Shown: positions 23,887-38,800, numbered from the stretch's first letter. The stretch is DNA of 41,838 nt from Gemmataceae bacterium (GCA_019747655.1 JAIEQO010000166.1:1-41838), one strand, 5' to 3'. Translations and numbers: made by a program. Notes: generated by a model from the letters alone, not told the origin.

Positions 23887-26800
23887 ATGTCGAAGTTCGC
23901 CCGGCGCCGCCGGCCGTCCGGCCGTCCGGCCCCCGCCGCCCCGGCCCGCCCCCGCCCGGCCTTCCGCCTCGAGCAGCTCGAGACCCGGGACACCCCGGCC
24001 ACCTTCGTCTGGACCGGGGCCGGGGCGGACAACCGGTGGGCGACCCCGGAGAACTGGCTGGGCGACCAGGCCCCGACCGGGCTGCCGGGCGAGCAGGCCG
24101 ACCTCGTCTTCCCGGCCGGGGCCGACCGGCCGACCAACCAGAACGACATCCCCTCCGGGACGTTCAACTCCCTGACGATCGGCGGGCCGAACTACCGGCT
24201 GATCGGGCTGGCCCTGACCCTCGGCATCCCCGGGGTGGTCGGGAGCGGGACCCTGGTGGTCAACGACGGGGCGGCCGGGAACAGCCTGAACATCGACACC
24301 ACCCTCGGGCTGGCGGCCGGCAGCGACCAGACGTTCACCGTCGGCACCGGGGCCGACCTGACCGTCACCTCCCGCCTGTCCGGGCCGCTCGGGGCGACCC
24401 TGACCAAGGACGGGGCCGGGACCCTGACCCTCTTGAACGACAACAGCGGGCTGACCGGGACGGTCCGGGTCGACGACGGCGGCGGGCGGCTGGTCATCGG
24501 CCACCGGTTCGCCCTCGGGAACACCGCCAACGGCACCACCGTCGGGGCCAACGCCACCCTCGGGGTGTCCAACGTGACCGGCCCGATCCTCGAGTCGCTG
24601 ACGCTCAACGGCCCCGGGGCGGACAACGCCGGGGCCCTGAACAACCTGGCCGGGAACAACGTCTGGGCCGGGCTCATCACCCTGGACAGCAACGCGACCA
24701 TCGGGGCGGTCACCGAAATTGTGAACGGGCGCGAAGAGCCCACGGTCCTGATCGTCACCGGCCAGATCCGGGACAGCAGCTCCGGGTACGACCTGACCAA
24801 GGAGGGGCGGGGCGAGGTCCGGCTGAACACCAACGACCCGGTCAACGACCCCTCCAACGCCGGGAACACCTACCGCGGCACCACCTTCGTCAACAACGGC
24901 ATCCTGACCGTCGGCCACCCCCGGGCCCTCGGCACGGCCGGGTCGCCGGCCAACGGGACGGTGGTGAGCGAGACCCTGACCGGGGCCGGCCAGCTCCGGC
25001 TGTCGGACGCCACCGCCTTCGGGTTCGCGGTGGTCGACGAGTACCTGACGCTCAACGGCGAGGGGATCGTCACCCTGCCCAACCGGGGCGCCCTCACCTC
25101 CGTCGGGGCGAACCACACCTGGGCCGGGCCGGTGGTGCTCGGCAGCCCGGCCCCGGACGGGCTGGACGTGACGGTCGGGGCCGAGGCCGGGCGGGAGCTG
25201 ACGATCACCGGCCAGGTGTCGTCCCCGAACGGCCCGTTCGTGCTGACCAAGCGGGACCGGGGGCGGGTGATCCTGGCCGGGGCCAACACCTACACCGGGG
25301 CCACCCAGGTGGTCGAGGGGGCCCTCCAGGCCCGGGACTCGAACGCCCTCGGGGCCCCGCTGAACACCGGGGCCGAGGTCCAGGTCGTCCAGGTCCTCGC
25401 CTACCCCGGGTTCCCGGCCCTCGGGTACCCCCCGGTCCCGGTCCCGTTCCGGCTCACCTTCCGCGGGTACACGACCCGGACGATCACCGTCACCCCGACC
25501 TTCAACCCGCTCCTGGCGGCCGACCTGGAGGGGGCCCTGAACGGCCTGCCGTCGATCGGCGGGGTCGGCGGGCGGGTGATGGTCACCGCCGCCCCGGTCC
25601 TGACCCGCAGCTCGTTCGGGGTGACCGAGGGTGGGACCCGGTTCACCGTCACCTTCGCCGGGTCCTTGATCGGGTCGGACATCGAGCCGCTGGCGATCGT
25701 GACCGACACCGGCCCGTTCGACTTCCTCCCGCCGTGGCCGATCTTCTACCCGTACCCGCACATCACCCGCCCCGGGTCGGTGTACACCGTCCAGGAGGGG
25801 TCCGACACCGCCGCCGAGGTCCAGTCCGTCCGGGTGACCAAGCCGACCGGGAATTTCCGGCTCGGGTTCAACGGGACCCCGCTCCAGTCGTTCCCCGTCG
25901 GGGCCACCGCCGCCCAACTGGCGGCCGCCCTGAACGCCGCCCAGGGGGTCCCGGCCGGCGGCCGGGTGGTCGTCGAGCGGGCCGAGCGGGCCAACGGGTT
26001 CGAGTACTTCATCACCTTCGACCGGGCCCTGTTCGGGGTGAACGTCCCGCAGGTCGTCGTCCAGGACCCGGACGACCCGAACGGGCAGCTCGACCCGCCG
26101 GCCGTCGCCGCCTTCACCCACCGCCAGGGCGGGGTCGAGGAGGTCCAGTCGGTCCGGATCACCAGCCCGACGCAGTCCGGGTCGTTCGGGCTGAACTTCT
26201 ACGGCCAGTCGCTGACCTTCCCGTTCGGCTACCCGGAGGCCTTGCTCGAGCGGGACCTGAACTTCCTGCCGTCCGTCGCCCGGCCGTTCGGCCCGTTCAA
26301 CCCGGCCGGGGCGGTCAAGGTCCGGCGGGCCACCCTGCCCGACGGGGACGAGTACTTCCTGACGTTCACGGGGGCGTTCGCGGGGGTCGACGTCGCCCCG
26401 ATCCGGGCGATCCCGGACGGCGGGGTCAAGGCCTTCGTCCAGACCCGCCGGGAGGGCGGCGGCGGCGGGGCCACCGTCCTCCGGCTGGAGAACAGCGCGG
26501 GCGGGTTCCGGGTGCAGTTCGGCGACTTCACCATCCCGCCCCTCCCCCCGGCCCCGCCGGCCCCCCAGCTCCCGGCCCCGCTGCCGTACAACATTCCGGC
26601 GTTCGGCGGCGACCCGACCGACCCGACCTCGAGCCTGGAGAACGCCCTCAACTTCCCGGGGTATACCTTCGGGCTGACCGGCCGGTTCGTGGTCCGGGAC
26701 GCCCTGGCCCCGGCCCCGGGCGGGCGGGAATTCCGGATCACCTGGGTCGGGGACGACGGGTTCAACGCCCCCCCGCCGCTGACCGCGACCGGGGAGAACG

Positions 26801-29800
26801 GGACCAAGGCGTTCGTCGTGCTGGACCGGCTGGGCAACGGCGGCGAACTGCAGGAGGTGCGGGTGACCGGGACGGCCGGCACCTTCACCGTGACCCTCAA
26901 CGCCCAGACCACCGCCGCCCTCCCGGTCGGGGCGTCGGCCGAGCGGGTCGAGAACGCCCTGAACGCCCTGCCGGGGCTGCCGGGGCGGGTGTCCGTACTC
27001 GCCTTCCCGGCCCCGCTCGGCGGGGACACGGTGTACCGGGTCAGCTTCTACGGCGGGTTCGTCGGGACCAACCCGGGGCAGATGACCGCGTCCGGGACGG
27101 GCGGGGCGGCCGCCACCGTCCGGACCGCCCGGGAGGGGTTCGGGGCGGCCGTCAGCGTGTTCGACGGGGCGTCGGTCGAACTCGGGGTCGAGGCGGCCGA
27201 CCCGGCCACCCCCCGGTTCGACCCCCGGGGCGTCGACCTGTGGGCCGACTCGGTCACCGCCGACCCGAACAAGCTGGCCGTCCGCAACCCGATCCACGCC
27301 GCCGGCCGCGGCTTCGGCCAGGCCGGGGCGGTCCGAAACGTGAGCGGGATCAACGACCTGCGGGGCGGGCTGCTCCTGGGGACGGAGGCCACCTTCGTCT
27401 CCACCATCGGGTCCGACCCGGACCCGCGGCCCGGCCACCCGACCGCCGACGCCTCGTACTTCACCAGCGACTACAGCCTGACCGTGTCCGGGCTGATCGA
27501 GGGGCCGGACAACGTCCGGCTGGCCAAGCGGGGCGGCGGGCACCTGATCCTGCCCCGGGCGAACACCTTCCAGGGGGCGTTCGGGATCGAAGAGGGGTGG
27601 GTGACGGTCCAGAACAACGACGCCCTCGGGGCCCCGCTCCTGTCGTTCGGGGAGGGCGCCCAGCCGGGCACCCAGGTGTTCACCGGGGCGGCCCTCCACC
27701 TCCGCCCGCTGACCCCCGGCCGGACCCTGACGCTGGACGAGCCGCTGACCCTCGGCGGGTCCGGCCCGGCCCACCCGTACGCCTACCTGAACCGGGCCGG
27801 GGCCCTGGTCAACCTCGGCGGGGCGAACACCTGGACCGGGGACATCCGGATCAAGGGGCCGGTCGGGATCGGGGCCGAGCAGGTCGCCCCGCGGACGGCC
27901 GACCCGCTGTCCGAGAGCGACCTGGCGGTGGCCACCACGATCGGCCCGGCCCCCCGGTCGTACACCTTCCGGACGTTCAACGAGACGGCGACCGGCGGGG
28001 ACGAGCTGCAGGCGTTCCTGTTCGACACCGGGGCGACCGGCGGGAACCTCACCCTGAACTACCAGTTCTTCGGGCGGGGGTGGCCGAACGAGCCGCCGGA
28101 CCAGGTGGTCGTCAACTACCCGCCGCGGCCGGCCGGGGGGGTGATCTACACCAGCGGCCCGGTCGTCAGCGACGGCCCGTACGGGCCGACCACCGTGACC
28201 GTCCCGTACGGCCCCGGCCCGAGCACCCTCGTCGAGGTGGTGGTCAACCCGGAGTACACCCCGACCGCCGACCACCTGAACGCCTGGCAGGTCACCGTCA
28301 CCCTCCCGGACACCGGGGACGGGGCGGTCAAGACCGACGGCCTCGTCAAGACCGGGTCGAAGCGGGTCCGGCTCCAGGGCGACGGGGCGTACTCCGGGGC
28401 GGTGGACGTCCAGGCCGGGACGCTGGTGGTCCAGCACGACGCGGCCCTCGGGCGGGCGGCGTCCGGCACCCTCACCAGCCAGCAGACGTACTCCCAGTCG
28501 ACCACCACGGTCGCGTCCGGGGCGGTGGTCGAGTTCGCCACCGGGGTGGCCCGCCTGAGCGGCGGGAACACGTCCGGGGTCCAGGTGTGGGACGAGCGGC
28601 TGGTCCTCGGCAGCCCGGCCCAGCAGGTGGCGGTGGCCGGCGGCGGCGGGACGTTCACCCTGACCTACCGCGGGCAGACGACCGCCTCCCTGCAGATCGG
28701 GGCCGCCGCGACCGAGGTGGCGGCCGCCCTGAACGCCCTCACCAACGTCCAGGCCGACGTCGGGTCGGTCTTCGTCACCCGGGCCGGGAACGTCTTCACC
28801 GTCGTCTTCGGCACCGCCCAGTCGACGCCCCCCGCGCCGCTGACCGCGGCCGCCTTCGGCGGGGCCGAGGTGGCCGTCAGCGGCGGCAGCTCCACGCTCG
28901 TCAACCTGGACGGGGACAACGCCTGGCGGGGCCCGGTGGCCCTGACCCGCGGGAACCGGATCGACACCCGGGCGAACTCCCGGCTGTCGCTGTTCGGCCC
29001 GGTCGGTGACGCCGACAACCCGGCGGCGGGCGGGTCCGACCTGGTCAAGCGGGGGGCCGGCGAGCTGCTCCTCGGCGGGGACAACACGTACCGCGGGCTG
29101 ACCCGGATCGACCAGGGGGTCGTGACCGCGATGAGCGGGACGGCGTTCGGGTCGACCGCCGGCGGGACCGAGGTGGCCGACGAGGCCCAGCTCCAGCTCC
29201 AGGGGAGCCTGACGGTGGCCGGGGAGCGGCTGACGGTCCGCGGGAACGGGCCGGACGCCGCCCAGTCGGTCCCGGCCCGGTGGTACAACACCGGCCCGGC
29301 CCCGACGAACAACGGGCTGGCCCCGCTCGGCCTGCCGACCACCGGCCGGATCACCAGCCTGGTGGCCGACCCGACCGACCCGAGCACCCTGTACCTGGCG
29401 TCCGCCGGGGGCGGGGCGTGGAAGACCCGGGACGGCGGCCGGACCTGGCTGCCGCTGTTCGACCAGACCCGCCAGCCGGCCGGGGTGCCGGGCGGGGCCC
29501 TCTTGTACGGCGGGTCGATCGCCGTCGCCCCGTCCAACCCCCGGGTCGTCTACTTCGCCACCGGCGAGACGAACGGCCAGGACACGTTCAAGAACATCTT
29601 CGACTCCTACGCCGGGTCGGGGGTGTACAAGTCGACCGACGCCGGCGAGACCTGGACCCTCCTGTTCGGGCCGGACGACGAGAACCCGCTGTCCGGCCAG
29701 TCGGTCAGCCGGGTGGTGGTGGACGACCTCGACCCGGACGTGGTGTACGCCGCGTCGGGCAGCCGGCCGAAGGTCACCGGGCTGCCCGGCGGGGTGGCCA

Positions 29801-32800
29801 ACCTGGCCACCGGCCGGCGGTTCCGGGTCTCGTTCGAGGGCCGACTGAAGGAGCTGAACCAGCCGCTGCTGGCGGCGGCCGACACCGGGGACGTGCAGGT
29901 GTTCGTCGAGACGGCCGTCAACGGCCGGCCCCCGATGGACGACCAGGACCCGCCCCTGCCCGGGGTGGACGAGGTCCAGTGGGTGACGGTGTACGGGGAC
30001 GGCGGGACGTTCACCCTGACCTTCAACGGGGTCACCACCGGCCCGATCCCGGTGACCATCAAGGCGACCGGCGGGACCTCCGGCAACCCGGCCGACCCGG
30101 ACGCCAGCCTCGACCTGGTCCTCAGCGCCCTGTCGTCGATCAAGGGGACGGACCCGGACCCGGCCAAGCAGGGCAAGGTGACGGTCGTCGAGCAGGTCGG
30201 CAAGCCGACCCCGGGGGTGTGGCGGTACTCCGGCACCCCGGGGGCGGACGGCCGGTGGCGGAACCTGACCGGGAACGACACCCTGTCGCTCAACCGGCGG
30301 CCGTTCAACCCGGACGACCCGGCACTGAGCGGGACCCCCGGGGCGGCCCCGTTCGACGCCCCGCCGAACGGGATCGGGCCGCCCCGCAACGCCGGCCCGG
30401 ACGACGACTACCGGATCGCCTTCCCCCAGGAGGACGCCATCTGGAGCGACCTGTTCGTGTTCGACGGGGTGCTCTACGCCGCCCTCGGGGAGTCCACCCA
30501 GCTCGGGTACCAGGACCCGGTCCTGGACGGGGAGGACCCGCCCCAGTACGCGGTCCGGAACGCGGTGTACAAGTCGGCCAACCCGCGGGACGACGCCCCG
30601 TCGTGGTACGTCGGGCCGCTCGGGGGTGGGCCCGACAGCCGGCCGAGCGGGCAGGGGGCGTTCCCGTACGGCGGGGTGGACGGCGACTTCGGGCGGAACG
30701 GCTGGATCAAGATCGCCGGGACCGGGCGGGAGCAGTGGGCGATCGTCACCGACCCGTCCATCCCGAACCCGGACCACCGGCTGCTCGACCTCCAGTTCAG
30801 CACCGACGGCGGGAACACCTGGACCCAGGCGCAGAACAACCCGCCGCTCCTGTTCGGCCCGACGTTCCTGACCGAGCAGGGGCGGTACGACGTGGCCATC
30901 GCCTACGACCCGACGGTCACCGCGGCCAGCCCGGTCGGGACGGTGTACGTGGCCGGCCGGGACCGCATCTACTTCTCGGTCGACCGCGGGCAGAACTGGG
31001 CGAGCATCAACCCGGACATCCGGGGCGGCGGGCCGGCCCGGTTCTTCCACAGCCTGGCCGTCGACCGGGACCGGAACCTGCTGGTCGGGACCGACGGCGG
31101 GGCCTGGCGGTACGACTTCGCCGCCGGCACCTTCGTCGACCTGGCCGGGACCCTGGGGGCCACCCAGCTCTTCTCGGCCGACCCGCACCCGACCGACCTC
31201 GGGCAGGCCATCGGCGGGGCCCGGAACACCGGCACCCAGTTCTTCCGCAACGGGACGGCCTGGGAGCGGGTGGACAGCGCCGCCGGCGAGAACACCACCG
31301 CCGTCCGGTACGACGGCCGCAACCCCCGGACGGCCTACGCCATCCGCAACGGCGACCTGCGGAAGACGACCGACGGGGGGATCACCTGGGCCTCCCTGGC
31401 GACCGGCACCCTGGGGATGTACGTCGACCCGGTCAACCCGGCCCGGCTGCTGGTCAGCGGGCTGTCGATCCGGGAGTCGGTCGCCGGCGGGGCCGGGCTG
31501 GTCAACCTGAACGCCCCGGTCGTCAAGGACCCGGTCACCGACGCGGTCGTCCCGTACACCTCGGTCGCCTCGGCCACCTTCCAGGGGCCGTTCGCCCCCG
31601 ACCCGGACTTCCCGACGGTCACCGACGTGCTGGCCAACACCTACAACCCGTCGACCATCTACGCGACCGAGGGGGCCAAGCTCTTCCTCACCAAGAACCG
31701 CGGGGTGAGCTGGGTCAACCGGACCCCGGCCGCGGCCCTCGGCGGGACCATCACCGACATCGCGGTGGACCAGAGCAACCGGGACACCGTGTACCTGGCC
31801 GTCAGCCGCCCGACCGGGGTGGCCGGCGGGCGGGTGTTCCGGTCGACCGACGCCGGCCGGACCTGGGTGGACCTGTCCGGGGTGGCCGACCCGGCCCCGG
31901 CCGACGAGGACGTCGGGCCGCTCCCGAAGGTCCCGGTCTGGCGGCTGGCCGTCGACCCCCGGCCGGACGGGACGGCCGTGTACCTCGGGAACGACACCGG
32001 GGTGTGGCGGCTCTCGGACGCCCGGAACGCCGCCCCGAACACCCTGGCCTGGAGCCGGGTCGGGGCCGGGCTGCCCCGGGTGGCCGTCCGCGACATCGTC
32101 CTGAACCAGACCCTGAACACCCTGACCGCCGCCTCCTACGGCCGCGGCATGTTCCAGTACTTCCTGCCCGACCCGGAGGGCAACTCCGGGGCCGTCCGGG
32201 CGGTCAGCGGGTCGTCCGTCTGGACCGGGGAGGTGGTCCTGGCCGGGCCGACCACCCTCGGGGTGGCCGGCACCCAGCAGGTGAGCAACGGGATCGCCAC
32301 CGCCGGGCTGAACATCCTCGGGACGGTGTCCGACGGCGTCGCCGGGGCGAACCACCCGGTCCGCAAGATCGGCGGCGGCACCCTCACCCTGTCCGGCCCG
32401 AACACCTACGGCGGGCGGACCGACGTGCTCGCCGGGGCCCTGTCGGTCAACAACCCCAAGGCCCTCGGGGCTGCCGGGCCGGCGGCCAACACCGTCGTGT
32501 CCGACGGGGCCGTCCTCGAACTCCGCAGCGACCTGGAGGCCGAGCCGGTCCAACTGACCGGCCGCGGGCTGAAGTTCAACGACCGGTTCACCGGGTCGCT
32601 CCGGAACGTCAGCAACGACAACGTCTACACCGGGGTCCTGACCCTGGCCTCGGACGTGACCATCGGGGCCGACTCCGGGACCACCCTGACGATCGGCCGG
32701 AAGGCCGGGCTGTCCGGGACCGGGACGATCACCGACGGGGCCGGCTCGTTCAGCATCACCAAGGAACTGCCCGGGACCCTGGCCCTGGCGGCCGCCAACT

Positions 32801-35800
32801 CCCACGACGGGCTGACCACCGTGGCCGCCGGGGCCCTCCAGGTCCAGCACCCGAACGCCCTCGGCGGGGTCGCCCAGGGCACCGTGGTGCTCGACGGGGC
32901 CCAGCTCCAGGTCGCCCGGAACGCCTTCGGCGGGGCCGACACGGCCGTCGCCGGCGAGCGGCTGACCCTGTCCGGGACCGGCATCAACCGGACCGGGGCC
33001 CTGCTCGGGCTGGCCGGGAGTAACTCCTACGGCGGGCCGATCGACTTCGCCTTCCGGCCGAACTCGTTCCCGCCGACCAACCCCGGCGGGCAGATCGCCG
33101 TCGGGGCGGCCGGGCCGGACGACGTGCTGACCGTCGACGCCGTCCTCGGGCCGAACGCCGCCGACCCCGGCGACGCCGACGACCCGCGGGAGACGTACAG
33201 CCTCCTCAAGGTCGGGTCCGGGACGGTCGTGCTGCCCCGGGCCAACACCTACGTCGGCGGCACCTTCGTCGAGGGCGGGGCCCTCCGCCTGCGGAACAGC
33301 GCCGCCCTCGGGTCGGCCGCCCCGTCCCCGGAGGTCCAGCAGGTCACGGTCGTCGGCACCACCGGTAATTTCACCCTGGCGGTCACGGCCAAGGGGCAGA
33401 CCCGGACGACGGCCGCCATCCAGGTCGGGGCGTCCGCCGCGACGGTCCAGACCGAGCTGGAGGCCATGTCGAACGTCGACCCCGGCGACGTGTTCGTCCG
33501 CAAGGCCGACATCACCGGCGGGGCCGCCTACACCCTGTTCTTCGGCGGGTCGCTGGCGGCCGCGGACGTCCCCCAGATCGTCGGCGCCCCGGCCGCCAAC
33601 CCGGCGGTCAGCGTGGCCACGGTCCGCAACTTCGGCCTCGGCACCGTCGTGTCGGCCGGGGCCACCCTCGAACTCGACGGGTTGACCGCCGCCCAGCCGG
33701 TCAACGAGCTGCTGACCATCAACGGCGACGGGGTCGGCGGGCAGGGGGCCCTCCGGGCGTTCGCCGGGCTGACCAACACCTACGCCGGCAAGGTCACCCT
33801 CGGGTCGAACGCCAGCCTCGGGGCGGCGGCCAACTCCGCCCTGACCGTCACCGGGCGGGTGACCGACCCGAGCCCGGCCCCCGTCCCGCCGTCCCGGCTC
33901 CGCAAGGCCGGGGCCGGGCTGGTCGAGCTGACCGCCGACAACCCGATCGCCGGCCGGATCGTGATCGACGACGGGGTCCTGCGGGTGGCCAACCCGCTCG
34001 CCCTCGGGAGCACCGGGCCGGAGGTCCAGACCGTCCTGGTGACCGGGACGAACGGGACGTTCGCCCTCACCTTCAACGGGGCGACCACCCCGTTCCTGCC
34101 GTTCGACGCGACCGCCGGCGCCGTCCAGACGGCCCTCAACAACCTGTCCACCGTCGGCGGGGTCGGCGGGTCGGCGGCGGTCGGCGGGGTCCCGTCGGCC
34201 GGCGGCACCCTCTTCACCATCGCCTTCGGGCTGAACCTCGGGGCCACGGACCTGCCGCCGATCACCACCCAGACGACCGGGGCGGCCTCGGCCTTCCCGA
34301 CCACCCTCCGGGACGGCCCGGAGGGGACGGTGGTGAACCCGGGCGGGACCCTCCAGATCGCCGGCAACAAGGCGTTCACCCAGGAAGCCCTGACCCTCCG
34401 CGGGGCCGGGTTCCAGGGCCAGGGGGCGCTGAACAACGCCGCCGGGACCAACTCCTGGGACACCCCGATCACCCTGGCCGAGAACGCCACCATCGGGGCC
34501 GCCGCGGGCACCACCCTGACCCTGTCCCAGCCGACCTCGGACGGCGGGAACAAGTACGACCTGGATGTCGTCGGCGCCGGGACGGTGGCGTTCACCGCCT
34601 CCGCCGACAACCAGTACACCGGGACCACCACCGTCCGCGGCGGGGTCCTCCGGCTGTCCCAGCCGGCCGGGGTGGCGATCCAGGGGGCCCTGGTGGTCGG
34701 CGGCGGGGCGACCGCCGCCAGCGTCCGGGCGACGACGAACAACCAGGTGGCCGACGCGTCCACGGTCACGGTCAACCCGAACGGGACGTTCGACCTGAAC
34801 GGCCAGACCGACGCCGTCGGGCTGGTGACGGCCAACGGCGGGACCGACCCGCTGGTCCCGGCCGGGGTCGTCCGGACCGGGGCGAACGGCAAGCTGACCG
34901 CCCCCGGGCTGGCCCTGCCGGGCGGGACGGTGGACATCGGCACCGGCGGCCGGGTGGTCCTCGGCGGGAACGTCACCGCCACCTCGACCGCCGGCCACGC
35001 CGCGGCCATCCTCGGGCCCGGCTCCCTCGACCTCAACGGCACCGACCGGACGCTGAACGTGGCCGACGGGCCGGCGGCCGTGGACGTGCAGGTCGGGGCC
35101 CTCCTGGCCACCCCGACGACGGCCAAGCTGACCAAGGACGGGGCCGGGCGGGCGGCCTTCTCCGCCGCCGCGACCACCGCCGTGGTCGTCGCCGTTCGTA
35201 ACGGGGACGTGCAGGTCGACACCACCCTCGGGGCGGTCGAGCTGACCGCGGCCGGGGCCAGCCTGAGCGGGACCGGGACGGCCGGGGCGGTCCGCGGGGC
35301 GACCCTGTCGGCCCCGGCCGTCGGGACCGTCGCCCCGGGGAACAACTGGGCGGCCAACCCGGCCGGCATCCTCCGGGCCGGGACGACCCGGCTGGGGGCC
35401 CAGTCCACCTTCTTCGTCAACCTGGCCGGCCGGCTGGTCGGAGACCCGGTCGCCGGGACCCACTACGACCAGCTCCAGGTGAGCGGGGCGGTGGTCCTCG
35501 GCGGGGCGAAGCTCGAAGGCACGTTCGGCACCGGCATCCAGAACCTCGACCGGTTCACCATCATCACCGCCACCGGCGGGGTGACCGGCCGGTTCGCCGA
35601 GCCGAACGGGGCCGGGATCGTGTACATCCAGGGGCAGAAGTTCAACGTCCTCTACTCGGCCACCGAGGTGGTGCTGGAGAAGGTCAAGGCGAAGGCGGAG
35701 GTCGGCGTCGTCACCTCGGCCAACCCGTCCACCCTCGACCAGCCGGTGACGTTCACCGCCACCGTCACCCCGGAGTCCGGGGCGACCCTGACCCCGAGCA

Positions 35801-38800
35801 CGGTGACGTTCTTCGTGGACGGGTCGGCGGTGGCCAGCGTCGCCCTGACCGTCCTGGCGAACGGGTCCGGGACGGCCGCCCTCACCCTCCCGGACGCCGG
35901 GCTCGGGCTGCCGGCCCTGACCGGCGGCAGCCACGCGGTCTCGGCCGTCTTCAACGGGGACGCCGACACCTTCAACCCCGCCTCGGTCAACCTGGCGGCC
36001 GACCAGGTGGTCGAGGTGCCGGACATCGGCGACCTGACCGTCACCGCCCCGACCGCCACCCCGCGGTTCATCTCGCCGAACAACAGCCCGGGCGTCCAGG
36101 ACGCGCTCACCGGGACGGCCACCGTCACCGGCGAGCGGGCCCGGGCGACCTGGACGGTCACGGTCAAGAACGCCGGCGGCACCGCCGTCCGGACGATCAC
36201 CGGGACGTTCTTCGGCAACGGCCAGGTCCCGCCGGTCAACACCTTCCCGATCAACGCCGTCTGGGACGGCAAGGACGACGCCGGGAACTTCGTCGCGGAC
36301 GGGGCGTACGCGGTGACGGTGGCGTTCACCGACGAGTACGACCCGACCCCGGCCACCCCGCGGGACCAGACCGCGGCCGTCGGGGTGACGGTGGACAACA
36401 CCTCCCCGGCCCTGTCCGGGGTGACCGTCCCGACCCGGCGGTTCCGCCCCGGGACGACCGCCCGGCTGCTCGACGCGACCATCACCGAGGCCAACCTGAC
36501 CGGCTGGACGGTCACGCTTCGGAACGCCGGCGGGGCGGTCGTCCGGACGTTCACCGGGACCGGCACGACGGCGGCCGTCGACTTCGACGGGACCGACGGG
36601 GCCGGGAACGACCTGGCGGACGGGGTGTACGCGGTCGAGCTGGTCGTCACCGACGCGGCCGGGAACACGGCCGCGGCCGGCAACCTCGACACCGTCCTGG
36701 TGCTGGAGGTCGAGCCGACCGCCGACCCGCTGACCGGCAGCCCGGCGTTCATCTCGCCGAACAACAGCCTCGGGACCCAGGACACGGCGGCCGTCTCGTC
36801 GACGGTCCGGGACGTGTCGGCCCCGACGGCGACCTGGACGGTCACGGTCAAGAACGCCGCCGGCACGGCCGTCCGGACCGTCACCCGGAACGCGGTCATC
36901 AACACCGCCACCAAGACCTTCCCGATCGCCTTCACCTGGGACGGCAAGACGGACGGCGGGTCGTTCGTCCCGGACGGGGTGTACACGATCTCGGCCGGGT
37001 TCACCGCCTTCTACGCCGCCGGGTTCGACGTGACCGGGTCGGCCGGGTCGGTGACGGTGACGGTCGACAACCTCGCCCCGACCGCCGGGCCGGCCGCGGC
37101 CGCGCCCCGGGTGATCGCCCCGGGGACGGCCGGGTCGGTGCCGACCGAGACCGACCTGACCGGGACCGTCGGCGACGGGGTGAACGGCAACCTCCGGGAC
37201 TGGACGCTGACCGTCAAGAACGCCGGCGGGGCGGTCGTCCGGACGTTCACCGGGACCGGCACGGCGGCGGCCGCGACGTTCGACGGGCGGGACGCCGGCG
37301 GGGCGGTCCTGCCGGACGGGACGTACACCGTCGAGCTGACCGCCCGGGACCAGGCCGGGAACACGGCGACCGGGACGGCCGGTACGGTGGTCGTCCTGAC
37401 CCAGCCGCCGACCGTCACCCTGGTCTCGAACACGCCGACGGTGTACGGCCAGACGATCACCCTGACGGCCACCGTCACCACCGCCGCGGCGGTCCGGGAC
37501 CTCCTGAACGGGGTGTCGGTCGACTTCGTCCGCGGCGGGGTGCCGCTCGGGTCGGCCCCGCTGGCCCTGGTTGGCGGGGAGTACAAGGCCACGATCACCG
37601 TCCCGACCTTCGCCGCCGGGACGTATGCCGACCTGTCCGCGTCGTCGGCCGGGACGGACGTGTTCCTGGCCGCGGCGTCGGCCGCCGCCACCCACGTCGT
37701 CACCCCGGCCCCGCTGACGGTCCGGGCGACGAACGCGACGAAGGTGTACGGGGCGGCCGTGCCGGCCCTGGCGTTCACGGCCGAGGGGCTGGTCAACGGC
37801 GACACCGCGGCCGTCGTGGTGTCCGGCAGCCCGGCGACGACCGCGGCCCCGGGCAGCGATGTCGGAACCTACCCGATCACCCAGGGGACGGTGGCGGCGA
37901 ACGGGAACTACACCCTGACGTTCGCCCCCGCCACCCTCTCCGTCACCCCGGCCCCGCTCCTGGTCCGGGCGAACGACGCCAGCCGGGTGGTCGGGACGCC
38001 CAACCCGCCGTTCACCGCGTCGTACCAGGGCCTGGTCCTGAACGACACCCCGGCGGTGGTGAACGGTCTGATCCTCTCCACCCCGGCGACGACCAGCAGC
38101 CGGGTCGGGACCTACCCGGTCGTGGCCGGCGGGGCCCCGACCGCCCGGAACTACGCGATCACCGTGGCCGACGGGACGCTGAGCGTGGTCCCGGCCCCGA
38201 CCGACGTGGTGCTCGGGGGCGGGACGGGGGCCGGCGGCGGGGTCCGGGTGTTCGCCCCGGACGGGAGCGTCAAGTCGGCCTTCAACCCGTTCCCCGGGTT
38301 CACCGGGTCGATCCGGACGGCCTCGGCCGACTTCAACCGGGACGGGGTGGACGACGTCGTGGTGGTCACCGGGCCCGGGGTGCCGGTCCAGGTGGTCGTC
38401 CTGGACGGGGCCGGCGGGCCGGAGCTGTTCCGCGACAGCCCGTACGGGGACTTCGCCGGCGGGGCGTTCGCGGCCGTCGGGGACGTGGACGGGGACGGCC
38501 AGCCGGACCTGGTCGTCACCCCGGACGAGGGCGGCGGCCCGCGGGTGGTGATGTACCGCGGCGGGGACTACGAGCCGGTGCTGAGCTACCTCGGGATCGA
38601 CGACGAGAACTTCCGCGGCGGGGCCCGGGCGGCGGTCGGCGACATGAACGGCGACGGGTTCGCCGAGATCGCGGTGTCGGCCGGGTTCGGCGGCGGCCCG
38701 CGGCTGTCCATCTGGGACGGGGCGGGGCTGGCCCGGGGCCAGTTCCGGACCCTGGTGAACGACTTCTTCACCTTCGAGAGCCGGCTGCGGAACGGGACCT

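Noticed and set aside
24390-37400. Repeats in the giant gene as a possible CRISPR array
   Set aside because: Repeats are in frame, degenerate at the DNA level and unevenly spaced; they encode protein modules.
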